The notes beneath the pieces were generated by a model that was given only the letters and a program-made list of their open reading frames with translations, did not search any database and was not told where the DNA came from. A program made the translations under genes and the position numbers. This document shows, one piece after another, positions 6,218-14,091 of a DNA stretch of 64,000 nucleotides (its first letter is position 1; the number at the start of each line of letters is the position of its first letter). Source of the DNA: JAEUHZ01 sp964552795 (lineage in GTDB: Bacteria; Planctomycetota; UBA1135; GCA-002686595); the NCBI GenBank assembly GCA_964552795.1, contig CAZKIO010000019.1, positions 1-64,000 on the forward strand, in the 5' to 3' direction.

Positions 6218-8386
6218 TCAACGCGCCGCGCGGATCGCGATCCACCCGCCGAACTCGCGCAGCGGTCGACCCGCGGCGCGCTGCTCGGCAAGAATCGTGC
6301 GCAGGTCCGGCGCCCCGTCGAGATCGGCTCCGCGCAACGACTTGGAAAGCGCGGTCGCGAGGGCGGCGACAGCCGCGGGCTCCGCGGGCCAGGCGGCCAG
6401 CCAAGCCTCGCGCGCGCCGGCGGCGTGCAGGGCGGCCGACAGCGCCTCCAGGTCCGCCGCGGCCGCGTCGGCGGGTTCGGGGCTGGGCGCGGAGGTGACC
6501 AGCACGAGCCGCGTGCCGCCCAGGTCGAGGGCCGCCAGGTCGCCCAGGGTCGCGAGGCCGCGCACCCGTCCGTCCGCGCCCGCGGCCCGCCCGTACCCGG
6601 CGAACGCGAGCCCGGCCAGAGCCTCCTCGGGACTGCCCCCCACGACGTCCTCGCGCACCAGGGCCGTGCCGAGGGAGGCCTCGGGCCGCAGCACTCGGGG
6701 GGTCGACAGGCGGGGCGTGCCGGCGGGCGCGGACCAGACCGGTAGGTCGAGCACGAGCACCGCCACCTCGGGAGCCGCGGAGGCGAGCGCGGCCCGCGAT
6801 GCCTGAGCACCGTCGAGGACCTCGAATCCCTCCAGGTCCCACGTCCGACCCGCACCGCGCGCCGCGCGGACGCGGTTCGCCGCCAGGCTCGCGGCCGCGC
6901 CGCCCGCGCCGGCGTCGACCTCCGCATCCGCCGACGGGTCGCGCAGGGCCAGGCGCCGGGCCGAAGCCGCTCGCGGCGCGACGCGGGTCGGCGTCGGATC
7001 CAGGACCTCGATCCTGCGCTCGTCGGCGACCCTGCCCTCGCCTTGCGGAAGGGCCTCGAGGGGCAGGCTCCACAGCACGTCGTCGGGGATCACGGCGATC
7101 GCGGGGGGCGAACCGAGGGCGGCGACCACCGGATCGAGCACGAGCGTGCGCAGGTCCTCTCCGGCGGCCCGCTCGGGCGAATGCGCAGCTTCCGCGGGGA
7201 CGTGACCGCGCCAGCGCCCGACCGCGGAACGGACCGCGTTCATCGGCCCCAGGTCGAGCCAGCGACGGGGCCCCTCGTCGGCTTGCACGAACGCGCCGAG
7301 GCGCTCCACGGCCAGGACGCGCGCATCGCGCGCCTCCCCGGTCAACATCGAGCGCTCCCACCGATGGAAGGTCGCGAGGCGCGGACGCCGCACGGGCGCG
7401 ATCCACTCCGCGGCGCGCGCCTCGAGTTCGGGATCGTGCCGGAACTGGCCCAGGCCGACGGCGCACGAGAGAATCAGGTCCACGAGCGGCGCGAGCTCGG
7501 CGCGCCGCGCCTCTGCCTCGCGCCCGGGGAGCGCGCGCGCCGCTGCGAACCCCGCGTCGACGGCGTCCGCGAGCCGCGCGGCCTCCGCGGCGAACGGCCC
7601 GCGCGCGTGGCGCGCCGCGTGCACGAGCACGAGGCCCGCGCGCGCGCGCAACACGATGCCGTCGAAGGGGTCGAGGTCGCGCGCGGCAGCGAGCACGCTC
7701 TCGAGCGCCGCGCGCGCTCCCTCGAGATCGCCCGTGCCGGCCAGACCCGCGGCGAGATCGGCGGCGGCTCGCAGGCGTTTTGGATGTCCCTCGGGCAGCG
7801 CCGCGTCGCGCGCCTGCGCGACAGCGAGGAACAGCTCCAGCGCGCCCTCGGGCTCGCCCACCTGCAGCAGCGTGTCGCCCAGGTTGGCGCGGGCGATCTG
7901 CACGGCGTCGTGCTCGGAGCCGAACGTGCGCAGCACGGACGCCAGGATCAGCTCCTCCAGCGCGCGCGCGTCGTGCACGAGCCCCATCTGCTCGCCGATC
8001 CAGGCGACGTTGCCGCGCGCGTTCTGCAGCTCCAGGTCGTCCGGCGCGAGCGTCGCCTGGCGGTGCTCGCGAACGGCCTCCCACGCCTGCCAGGCCCGGG
8101 GCAGCGCGCGCAGCTTGTAGGCCAGCGCCCCGGCGTCGCGCAGCAGCGCCGCGCGCTCGTCGGCCGCGAGGTCCGCGCGGATCAGCCGCTCGATCAGCGA
8201 TTCGGCACGCGCGCGGGCCTCCTCGGGGTTGCCCTCGGCCTCCAGGCGCTGCGCTGCCTGCACCTCGAGCTTCAGCGCGGCTGCGATCGACGCGTGCTCC
8301 TGCGCCGCGCCGCGCGCCGTGCCGGCGAGCAGCGCCGCGAGCGCGAGCGTCAGCCGGCCGCCGGCGGATTCCAGACGTAGAGGCAC
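6218..8386 (-). CDS. TPR protein with a C-terminal CHAT domain lacking the catalytic dyad
   Basis: About 722 residues. The GTG start at 8386 gives a signal peptide (LTLALAALLAGTARGAAQ) and overlaps the end of the DUF420 gene by 37 nt. Residues of about 30-420 are helical TPR-like repeats (GNPEEARARAESLIERL, QIARANLGDTLLQVGEPEGA). The last 240 or so match the CHAT (caspase-like) fold: IPDDVLWSLPLEALP opens it. The position expected to hold the active-site histidine reads VAVLVLDLPVWSAPAG and that expected to hold the cysteine reads LVLVTSAPSPEP, so both catalytic residues seem absent. It is last in the oxidase-assembly operon. It is likely an exported scaffold or a dead protease rather than an active one. 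Confidence 0.75.
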   Translation of the reverse strand: MPLRLESAGGRLTLALAALLAGTARGAAQEHASIAAALKLEVQAAQRLEAEGNPEEARARAESLIERLIRADLAADERAALLRDAGALAYKLRALPRAWQAWEAVREHRQATLAPDDLELQNARGNVAWIGEQMGLVHDARALEELILASVLRTFGSEHDAVQIARANLGDTLLQVGEPEGALELFLAVAQARDAALPEGHPKRLRAAADLAAGLAGTGDLEGARAALESVLAAARDLDPFDGIVLRARAGLVLVHAARHARGPFAAEAARLADAVDAGFAAARALPGREAEARRAELAPLVDLILSCAVGLGQFRHDPELEARAAEWIAPVRRPRLATFHRWERSMLTGEARDARVLAVERLGAFVQADEGPRRWLDLGPMNAVRSAVGRWRGHVPAEAAHSPERAAGEDLRTLVLDPVVAALGSPPAIAVIPDDVLWSLPLEALPQGEGRVADERRIEVLDPTPTRVAPRAASARRLALRDPSADAEVDAGAGGAAASLAANRVRAARGAGRTWDLEGFEVLDGAQASRAALASAAPEVAVLVLDLPVWSAPAGTPRLSTPRVLRPEASLGTALVREDVVGGSPEEALAGLAFAGYGRAAGADGRVRGLATLGDLAALDLGGTRLVLVTSAPSPEPADAAAADLEALSAALHAAGAREAWLAAWPAEPAAVAALATALSKSLRGADLDGAPDLRTILAEQRAAGRPLREFGGWIAIRAAR

Positions 8387-8784
8387 AGGTACACCAGGAC
8401 GCCCGTCACCGAGACGTAGAGCCAGATCGGGAACGTCCACCGGGCGAGCCTGCGATGCTGCTCCCAACGCTCCTTGTGCGCAAGCCACAAGACGCGCAGG
8501 ACCATCGGCAGGTTCACCATCGCGAGCACGATGTGCGAGACCAGCAGCACGAGGTACGCGCCGCGCACCCAGCCCTCGCGCCGGAACGGCGTCGGTCCGC
8601 GCTCCGCCTCGACGACGAAGTGGTAGTGCAGGTAGCTCGCCAGGAACGCCGCCGAGACCAGGAACGCGGCGCGCATCAGCCGCTCGTGCAGAACGCGGCG
8701 GCCGGCCTGGATCGCCCACAGCCCGGCGACGAGCAGGAGCGCCGCGCTGCCGTTGAGCACCGCGTTGACGAGCGGCTGGCTCAA
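8350..8784 (-). CDS. DUF420 membrane protein (CtaM-like oxidase assembly factor)
   Basis: A 144-residue protein with four predicted membrane helices. Family motifs are SYLHYHFVVEAERG, LLVSHIVLAMVNLPMVL and RRLARWTFPIWLYVSVTGVLVY, whose conserved histidines suggest heme or metal handling. Members are linked to maturation of heme-copper oxidases (CtaM in Staphylococcus). The start is taken as TTG at 8784, which overlaps the stop of the SCO gene (TTGA); no ATG or GTG fits the first helix. It sits between the SCO gene and the CHAT gene in one operon. Confidence 0.85.
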   Translation of the reverse strand: MSQPLVNAVLNGSAALLLVAGLWAIQAGRRVLHERLMRAAFLVSAAFLASYLHYHFVVEAERGPTPFRREGWVRGAYLVLLVSHIVLAMVNLPMVLRVLWLAHKERWEQHRRLARWTFPIWLYVSVTGVLVYLCLYVWNPPAAG

Positions 8785-9452
8785 CGCGCTCCGGCCAGGA
8801 ACCGCGCGCGCGCCTCGGCCTGCGCGGCGCCGGCCTCGGTCTCGCCCTCGTAGTAGCCGCGGATCGCGCCCGCCGCGTCGACGACGGTCAGCACGGTGCG
8901 GTGCGTCACCAGCTCTCCCACCGGCTGCGTCTCGTCGCGCTCGAACGGGAGGAGGAAGCTCTGGAAGCTGAGGTCGCGGACGGCCTCGTGCGGCCCGGTC
9001 AGGAACAGCCAGCGCTCGGGGTCGGCGCCCAGGCCCTCGGCGTAGCGCGCGAGAACTGCCGGCGTGTCGTGCACCGGATCGACGCTGACCGACACGAGGC
9101 GCACGTCGGTGTCCGCGAGGCGGTCCTGCAGCCGACGCATGTTGGCCGAGATGCGCGGGCACGGCCCGCCGCAGCGCGTGAAGACGAACGCGGCGATCCA
9201 CGGCCGGCCGCGCAGCGTCTCCAGCGTCACCTTCGCGCCGCTGCGCTCCACCAGCTCGAAGGGCTTCACGCTGGCGAACGACTCGTCCGAGTTGGCGGGC
9301 GCGGCCAGCACGTTGCGCGGCGCGTCCCCCGGCGCGACGCGCTTGAAGAACGTCAGCGCCGCGAACACGACCAGGATGACGCCGGCTCCCACGATGAGCA
9401 GCGGACGCCCGAAGGAGCTGGCCGGAACGGGTTCTGCGGGGATCTGTGCCAT
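8781..9452 (-). CDS. SCO1/SenC-family copper chaperone
   Basis: A 223-residue thioredoxin-fold protein anchored by one N-terminal helix (about 17-36). It delivers copper to the CuA site of cytochrome oxidase. The copper ligands are visible: FTRCGGPCPRIS with Cys94 and Cys98, and His184 in GELVTHRTVLTV. The SVSVDPVHDTPAVLARYAEG segment is characteristic. The ATG is at 9452, 35 bp after ctaB. The stop overlaps the DUF420 start. Confidence 0.93.
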   Translation of the reverse strand: MAQIPAEPVPASSFGRPLLIVGAGVILVVFAALTFFKRVAPGDAPRNVLAAPANSDESFASVKPFELVERSGAKVTLETLRGRPWIAAFVFTRCGGPCPRISANMRRLQDRLADTDVRLVSVSVDPVHDTPAVLARYAEGLGADPERWLFLTGPHEAVRDLSFQSFLLPFERDETQPVGELVTHRTVLTVVDAAGAIRGYYEGETEAGAAQAEARARFLAGAR

Positions 9453-9487
9453 GGCGTGCGTGGGGTCGTGGTGGTGCGCGGCGGGGA

Positions 9488-10393
9488 TCAGCGGAAGGCC
9501 TGCAAAGCGCCGCTCGCCGGATCGATCACGGCGAGCACGAGCACGAGCGGCAGGTAGGCGAGGGAGACGAACAAGAGGCCGCGCGCGCTCGCGCGCTCCT
9601 GGCGCCAGGCGAAGCGCGCCGACGCGGCCAGGTAGAAGAGGCCCAGGAGCGTCGCTCCGATGGTGAACACGAGGCCCGCCTCGCCCCACAGGCCGGGGAC
9701 GATCGTGACGGGCAGCAGCAGCGCCGCGTGCACGAGCGCGGTGCGGCCGGCGATCGACTCGGCGCCCGGTTCGCACGGCAGCATGCGCAGGCCGGCGCGC
9801 GCGTAGTCCTCGCGGTACAGCCAGGCGATCGCCATGAAGTGCGGGAACTGCCACACGAACACGATCGCGAACAGCGCCCAGGCCCAGCCCTCGGGGCGTC
9901 CGGCGAGCGCGGCGTAGCCCAGGAGCGGCGGCGCGGCGCCGGGGATGGCGCCGACGATGGTGTTGAGCGTGCTGGCGCGCTTGAGCGGCGTGTACACCGC
10001 GACGTACGCGAACAACGTCGCAAGCGTCAACAGCGAGGAGAGCAGCGTGAAGCGCCACGCGAGCATGCCGACGGCGATCGCCGCCAGCGCGGTGGCCGCC
10101 AGCAAGGCGTCGCGCGACGTGATCCGCCCGGCCGGGATGGGCCGGCGGCTCGTGCGCGCCATGCGCGCGTCCGTGTCGCGCTCCAGCACCTGGTTGAAGG
10201 CGCTGGCCGCGCCCGCCGAGAGCGTGATCCAGATCGACGCTTCGAACGCCGCGATCGGTTGCGCGCCGGGCGTCAGCAGGCCGCCGACGAACGCGGACAA
10301 CCCGACGAACGAGGCGATGCGCACCTTGAAGAGGTCCGCGAGATCGCCGGCGAAGCTCGCTTCGCGCTCGGCCCCCTCGATGCGCGCGGTCAT
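9488..10393 (-). CDS. ctaB: Protoheme IX farnesyltransferase (heme O synthase)
   Basis: A 301-residue UbiA-family membrane prenyltransferase that makes heme O from heme B. It has the Asp-rich prenyl-diphosphate site NQVLERDTDARMARTSRRP and the second motif YTPLKRASTLNTIVGAIPGA, plus WQFPHFMAIAWLYREDY typical of CtaB/CyoE. Multiple hydrophobic helices cover the length. The ATG at 10393 overlaps the ctaA stop (ATGA), giving translational coupling. It works directly upstream of CtaA in heme A synthesis. Confidence 0.96.
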   Translation of the reverse strand: MTARIEGAEREASFAGDLADLFKVRIASFVGLSAFVGGLLTPGAQPIAAFEASIWITLSAGAASAFNQVLERDTDARMARTSRRPIPAGRITSRDALLAATALAAIAVGMLAWRFTLLSSLLTLATLFAYVAVYTPLKRASTLNTIVGAIPGAAPPLLGYAALAGRPEGWAWALFAIVFVWQFPHFMAIAWLYREDYARAGLRMLPCEPGAESIAGRTALVHAALLLPVTIVPGLWGEAGLVFTIGATLLGLFYLAASARFAWRQERASARGLLFVSLAYLPLVLVLAVIDPASGALQAFR

Positions 10394-11316
10394 CGCGTCG
10401 GCTCCATCCGCAGGCCGGACTCGGCCGGCCGCGCCGCGCCCGCGGCACCGGCGCGCGACAGCACGAGCGCGGTGGAGCACAGCGCCAGCAACACCGCGCC
10501 GCAGGCGACGTGCGCGGTCGCGAACACCGCTTCGCCGATCGAGACGGGCCGGTGCGGTCCCGTGATCACGAACACCCACACCGCGGCCAGCACGCCGAGC
10601 ACGACCTGGGCCCACACGAGGCCCGCCAGCCAGCGGCCGTTGCGCGCGAGCGCCGGTTCGCGCGCCGCGCGCAGCCCGCGCGACAGAACGAGCACGCTCC
10701 AGGTCGCGGCGACGGCGAGCAGGATGTGCAGCGCCAGCGCCAGGTGGACGCCGCTGTGGCGCAACCACGCCCCGAGCACGGTCTGCAGGAAGACCAGCCC
10801 CACGGCCAGCAGCGCCAGCCGCTGCAGGCGGGGTTCGCGCTCCGCCGCGGCGGCCCGCACCGCGCGCGATTCGAACGCCACGATGCCGGCCAGCAGCGCG
10901 AACAAGGCCTGCGCCGCCGCGCCGTGGACGAACGCGAGCTGCGGGCTGTTCTCGGTGACGCGCAGGCCGCCGAGCAGCCCCTGGAGGCAGACCAGCAGGA
11001 ACGCGACGAGCGCCAGCGCGCGCACCAGCGGCCGCGGCTCCGCGCGCCACATCACGAGGCCCAGGAACACGATCGTGCAGCCGACGAACGCGCCCCACAG
11101 GCGGTGGCTGTGCTCCCAGAACACGCCGGTGTTCGCGAGCATCTCCCCCAGCGGGTACGTGAACATGTTGTGCCCGAACGTCGTCGGCCAGTCGGGCACG
11201 GCCATGCCCACGCGCAGCGTCGTCACCGTCCCGCCGATCAGGAAGATCGGAAAGGTGGCGAGCACGGCCAGCCAGGCCGCGCGCCGGGGCCAGGGACTCG
11301 TCGGCAAGGGCGTCAT
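10390..11316 (-). CDS. ctaA: Heme A synthase
   Basis: A 308-residue integral membrane protein of the COX15/CtaA family that oxidises heme O to heme A. Eight hydrophobic segments alternate with the conserved histidines: WEHSHRLWGAFVG, AFVHGAAAQALFA, HLALALHILLAV and FATAHVACGAVLL. The early TVTTLRVGMAVPDWPTTFG segment is also typical. The ATG is at 11316, with a -10-like TATCCT 12 nt upstream and no ribosome site, so an internal, nearly leaderless promoter is possible besides readthrough from the cytochrome gene. Confidence 0.95.
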   Translation of the reverse strand: MTPLPTSPWPRRAAWLAVLATFPIFLIGGTVTTLRVGMAVPDWPTTFGHNMFTYPLGEMLANTGVFWEHSHRLWGAFVGCTIVFLGLVMWRAEPRPLVRALALVAFLLVCLQGLLGGLRVTENSPQLAFVHGAAAQALFALLAGIVAFESRAVRAAAAEREPRLQRLALLAVGLVFLQTVLGAWLRHSGVHLALALHILLAVAATWSVLVLSRGLRAAREPALARNGRWLAGLVWAQVVLGVLAAVWVFVITGPHRPVSIGEAVFATAHVACGAVLLALCSTALVLSRAGAAGAARPAESGLRMEPTR

Positions 11317-11383
11317 GAAAGGCGGCGCAGGATAGCCGATCCGCGCCTCGCACGGCAGGCGCGCGGGCGCTCTTCCGCGCTCC

Positions 11384-12427
11384 TCAGCGCGCGGGCACGC
11401 TGCCCGCGAGCGCGCGCGCGTGGTGCGCCAGCGCCCACACGTCGTCGCTCGACAAGAGCGGCGTTCCGTCCGCCTTCCGGACCGTCCCCAGGCCCGCCAT
11501 CGGCGTGCCCGGGATGCCGGCCCAGATGCGCCGGTACAGGTCGATCGGCCGCGATCCGCCGCGGAACGAGCCCGTGCGCAGATCGCGCGGCACGATCGGC
11601 CGCCCCCAGGCATCCTCGTACGCAGGTTTGCGGATGCCGTCGAGGCCCAGCTTCCACGCGACGGGGCCGTCGCCCGCGCCGTGCTCGCCGTGACAGCTCG
11701 CGCAGTTGCCGCGCAGCGGATCGCGGAACAGTTCCGCTCCGAGCGCGAGAACCGCCGGCGTCGCGCCCGGATCCGGCGTGGCGGGCTCGACGACGCGCTG
11801 TTTCGAGTGCGCCCATTTCTCGGCGACCTCCGCGGCGTTCGCGGGCCCCGCGCCCGGTGCGAGCGCGCCTTCGTCGGCCCACGTCGCCGCGAGCCGCCGT
11901 TCCACCTCGCCGCGCACGGCGAGCAGACGCACGTAGTGCGCGAGACCCTCGAGCTCACCCTCCGGCAAGCGCGCGAAGCCCGGCATCGACGTGCCCGGCA
12001 CGCCCGCGCGCAGGCCGTGCACCAGATCCTCGATGCGCGCGCGCGCGGGCTGGACGAGCGGCGTGTGCTTGAAGATGCCGAGGCGCAAGTCCGTCGGCCG
12101 CGGCGCGAGCGCGAACGAGGCCGGACCGTCGCCGCCGCCTTCGTTGCCGTGGCACTGCAGGCACTCCGCGCGGTAGCGCACCGCCGCGGCGGCGAGATCC
12201 ACGCTGCTCGGCGCGGCATCCTCGATCGCGATCGTCCAGCGCGGCGCGGAAGGAACTCCGAACACCGCGTCGAGTTCCGCCTGGACCGCCGCACAGGCGG
12301 CGTCGTCCTCGCCGAGCAGCTCCAGCGTGTGCGCCGCGAGCGCGTAGCGGTCCGGCGGAGTGCCCGGGCCGAACCCGCAGCCCGCGAGCGCGGCGCCGAT
12401 GGCCAGGAGGAGGAGTCGGTGTCGCAT
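11384..12427 (-). CDS. Diheme c-type cytochrome lipoprotein
   Basis: A 347-residue exported protein. The signal peptide ends in a lipobox (AALAGC, Cys17), so it is membrane-anchored on the outside. Two heme c sites are present, CLQCH at residues 89-93 and CASCH at 242-246. Each is followed by a candidate axial methionine (PGTSMPGFARL and PGTPMAGLGTV). The domains are about 90 and 110 residues long. The ATG at 12427 follows a -35-like TTGACA at 12477-12482. It is first in the ctaA-ctaB-SCO-DUF420 operon, so it may feed electrons to an oxidase or take part in its assembly. Confidence 0.88.
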   Translation of the reverse strand: MRHRLLLLAIGAALAGCGFGPGTPPDRYALAAHTLELLGEDDAACAAVQAELDAVFGVPSAPRWTIAIEDAAPSSVDLAAAAVRYRAECLQCHGNEGGGDGPASFALAPRPTDLRLGIFKHTPLVQPARARIEDLVHGLRAGVPGTSMPGFARLPEGELEGLAHYVRLLAVRGEVERRLAATWADEGALAPGAGPANAAEVAEKWAHSKQRVVEPATPDPGATPAVLALGAELFRDPLRGNCASCHGEHGAGDGPVAWKLGLDGIRKPAYEDAWGRPIVPRDLRTGSFRGGSRPIDLYRRIWAGIPGTPMAGLGTVRKADGTPLLSSDDVWALAHHARALAGSVPAR

Positions 12428-12476
12428 GGGGCGCGCGCTGCACGCGAAGCGGCCAGTCTCGACCACGAACGAGGGC

Positions 12477-12482
12477 TGTCAA
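12477..12482 (-). promoter_or_regulatory. Candidate -35 box of the cytochrome/oxidase-assembly operon
   Basis: A perfect TTGACA on the minus strand. A weak AGACTG lies 17 bp downstream, and the ATG of the diheme cytochrome is about 50 nt away. Inferred from sequence only. Confidence 0.4.
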
Positions 12483-12549
12483 GCAGCGGACACCGTCGAC
12501 GGGAAACGCCAGGGAGTCGTGGAGGCAGTCCGGCGCGGTTCTGAGGCCC

Positions 12550-12663
12550 TCACGCGCGCAGCCACGCCTCAGCAGCCACTCTCGCGTTTCCGTCGTTCGC
12601 TGGGAGCGAGCGGGCCAGTCGCTCCGGAACCGGCAGCTCCCACGACAGGGAGCGCGGCTTCAT
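12550..12663 (-). CDS. Doubtful 37-residue small ORF
   Basis: ATG at 12663, coding for a basic 37-residue peptide (starts MKPRSLSWELPVPERLARSL, ends AEAWLRA). GC-rich third positions and an ordinary amino-acid mix make it plausible as a small protein or a gene remnant. It has no clear ribosome site and I recognise no family. It could be chance. Confidence 0.2.
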   Translation of the reverse strand: MKPRSLSWELPVPERLARSLPANDGNARVAAEAWLRA

Positions 12664-12742
12664 CCCGCCGCCGAGGGTGGAATGACCTCGGCGACCTGCC
12701 TCTCGGCCGGTCGCGCGAGGGCCGAACCCAACGCAACGCGGC

Positions 12743-14074
12743 TCAGGGAAGCCATCCAATCTCGTAGCCATTCGAGAGATTGAAAGGAGCCGACGTGCAG
12801 TAGTTCGCGACATTGCGGTACCAGGTCTGGTACGTGCGCGTCCCTGGTGAAGCGATCTGCCCTTGGATGTGGATCGCCGGTTGACCGGCCGCCGGGAACA
12901 CACTGGCCCCACCTACGTTGGTCGTCGCTCCCAATCGGATGAGGCTGCCACCCGCGCAGCGGAGGCCATCGCCGAAGACCGTGCCGAGGCCTCCATTCAT
13001 GCGACTCGTTCCTTGGAAGTAGAGCACCGTGCCGTTGGTCATGCTCGATCCCTGCAGGACGAGCGTGTCCTGTGCGAGGCTCGGATTCCCGGTCGCGGTC
13101 AGACGCGCTCCGGCCGCAGTGACCGAGTTCGGGCAACCATTGTACGACTGTCCGATGTTCCCGCAGGGGCAGGGGGTCGCCGTGCCATCCCCAGAGCAGA
13201 ACCCTTCGCCCGGGCCAAGGATGGGGCAAGCGTCGGAGAAGATCCGCAAATAGAAGCTGTAGTCGGGCGATCCGTCGACAACATAGCAGCCCGGGGCCGG
13301 ACCGCCTTCGCGGTAGAACTGACTGATCGTGCCCATTCCGATTCCAGGCGCGGCAGGATCGTAACCGTTCGAATCCCAGATCGTGCCCCCACCACGGACA
13401 CAGTTTCCGGCGTAGTTGCCGAACACCGGCCCTGAGTTCCCCTGGCTAAGCGGAAAGGCGAGGCGCACTCCGAAGTCATCATTGATCGGTCCTCCACCTT
13501 GGTATGTGCCGTCAGCGTCCGCCAACAGCACGAGGGGCGGGACTGCAAGGCCGGTTAGATCCACCTGCACAATCCAACAGGACGTCGATCCAGGTGTTGC
13601 CGAACCAGGGAGCCCGGACAGCACGTATGTGGCCACAGGGAGAGCCGAAGAAGGAGCGCAGCCCGGGTAGCGCTCAAACCAATCAATTACGATCTGCTCA
13701 TTTGGGAGGTCGGTGCAGTACGCCAACTCAAACCCTGATATCCGGTAGGAAGTCGCGCATCCAGGTTTCGAGTACCAAGCATCCGGAGAGCTCGGGCTCG
13801 GCAGTCGACCCTCATCGAGGTAGGTCACCCCAGCGGCGATCTGCAGGTAGTAGCCCTGGAGGTCGCAGCGATGGCTGTAGATGACATCTGCGCCTAGCGC
13901 GGACGCATCACTCCCGAGAACCACGCCGTCACGTAGACGTAGCACTCCACCGTTCTGTAGTGGCCCCTCGAACTTCTGCACCGGCAGCAGCTGCAAGGCC
14001 GGAGCATGGGTGGCAATGCACATCAGAGCGAATATGCCGAGGCCCATAATGCGCGTCAGGACTGTTTCAAGCAT
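12743..14074 (-). CDS. Secreted protein with the same C-terminal domain as the giant FG-GAP protein
   Basis: A 443-residue exported protein of unknown role. A signal peptide (MGLGIFALMCIATHAPALQ) is followed by about 270 residues rich in Gly, Pro, Tyr and paired cysteines. The last 152 residues (12746-13201) form a separate domain: FCSGDGTATPCPCGN, then VLYFQGTSRMNGGLGTVFGDG, TWYRNVANYC and FNLSNGYEIGWLP. The same order of motifs ends the 35308-39582 protein. I chose the ATG at 14074 because AAGGAG lies 8 nt before it; a GTG at 14083 would sit on top of that site. It starts 17 bp after the upstream propeller gene stops, so one operon is likely. GC content is clearly lower than in flanking genes. 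Confidence 0.8.
   Translation of the reverse strand: MLETVLTRIMGLGIFALMCIATHAPALQLLPVQKFEGPLQNGGVLRLRDGVVLGSDASALGADVIYSHRCDLQGYYLQIAAGVTYLDEGRLPSPSSPDAWYSKPGCATSYRISGFELAYCTDLPNEQIVIDWFERYPGCAPSSALPVATYVLSGLPGSATPGSTSCWIVQVDLTGLAVPPLVLLADADGTYQGGGPINDDFGVRLAFPLSQGNSGPVFGNYAGNCVRGGGTIWDSNGYDPAAPGIGMGTISQFYREGGPAPGCYVVDGSPDYSFYLRIFSDACPILGPGEGFCSGDGTATPCPCGNIGQSYNGCPNSVTAAGARLTATGNPSLAQDTLVLQGSSMTNGTVLYFQGTSRMNGGLGTVFGDGLRCAGGSLIRLGATTNVGGASVFPAAGQPAIHIQGQIASPGTRTYQTWYRNVANYCTSAPFNLSNGYEIGWLP
12746..13201 (-). other. C-terminal candidate surface-sorting domain, copy 1
   Basis: Encodes 152 residues whose motif order matches copy 2 at 35311-35772: GDGTxTxCPCGN, Cys-x-NS, YFQGT, FGDGxRCAxGSxIRLG, QxWYRNxAxxC and FNLxNG near a WLP end. 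The domain is presumably exported with its host proteins. Confidence 0.7.
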
Positions 14075-14091
14075 GGTATTCACTCCTTGGC

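Larger units (their letters stand above)
12428..12742. other. Intergenic spacer between the oxidase operon and the secreted-protein operon
   Basis: Apart from the TTGACA box at 12477-12482 and the doubtful small frame at 12550-12663 I see no structure here. It is also the 3' region of the minus-strand gene ending at 12743. Confidence 0.5.
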
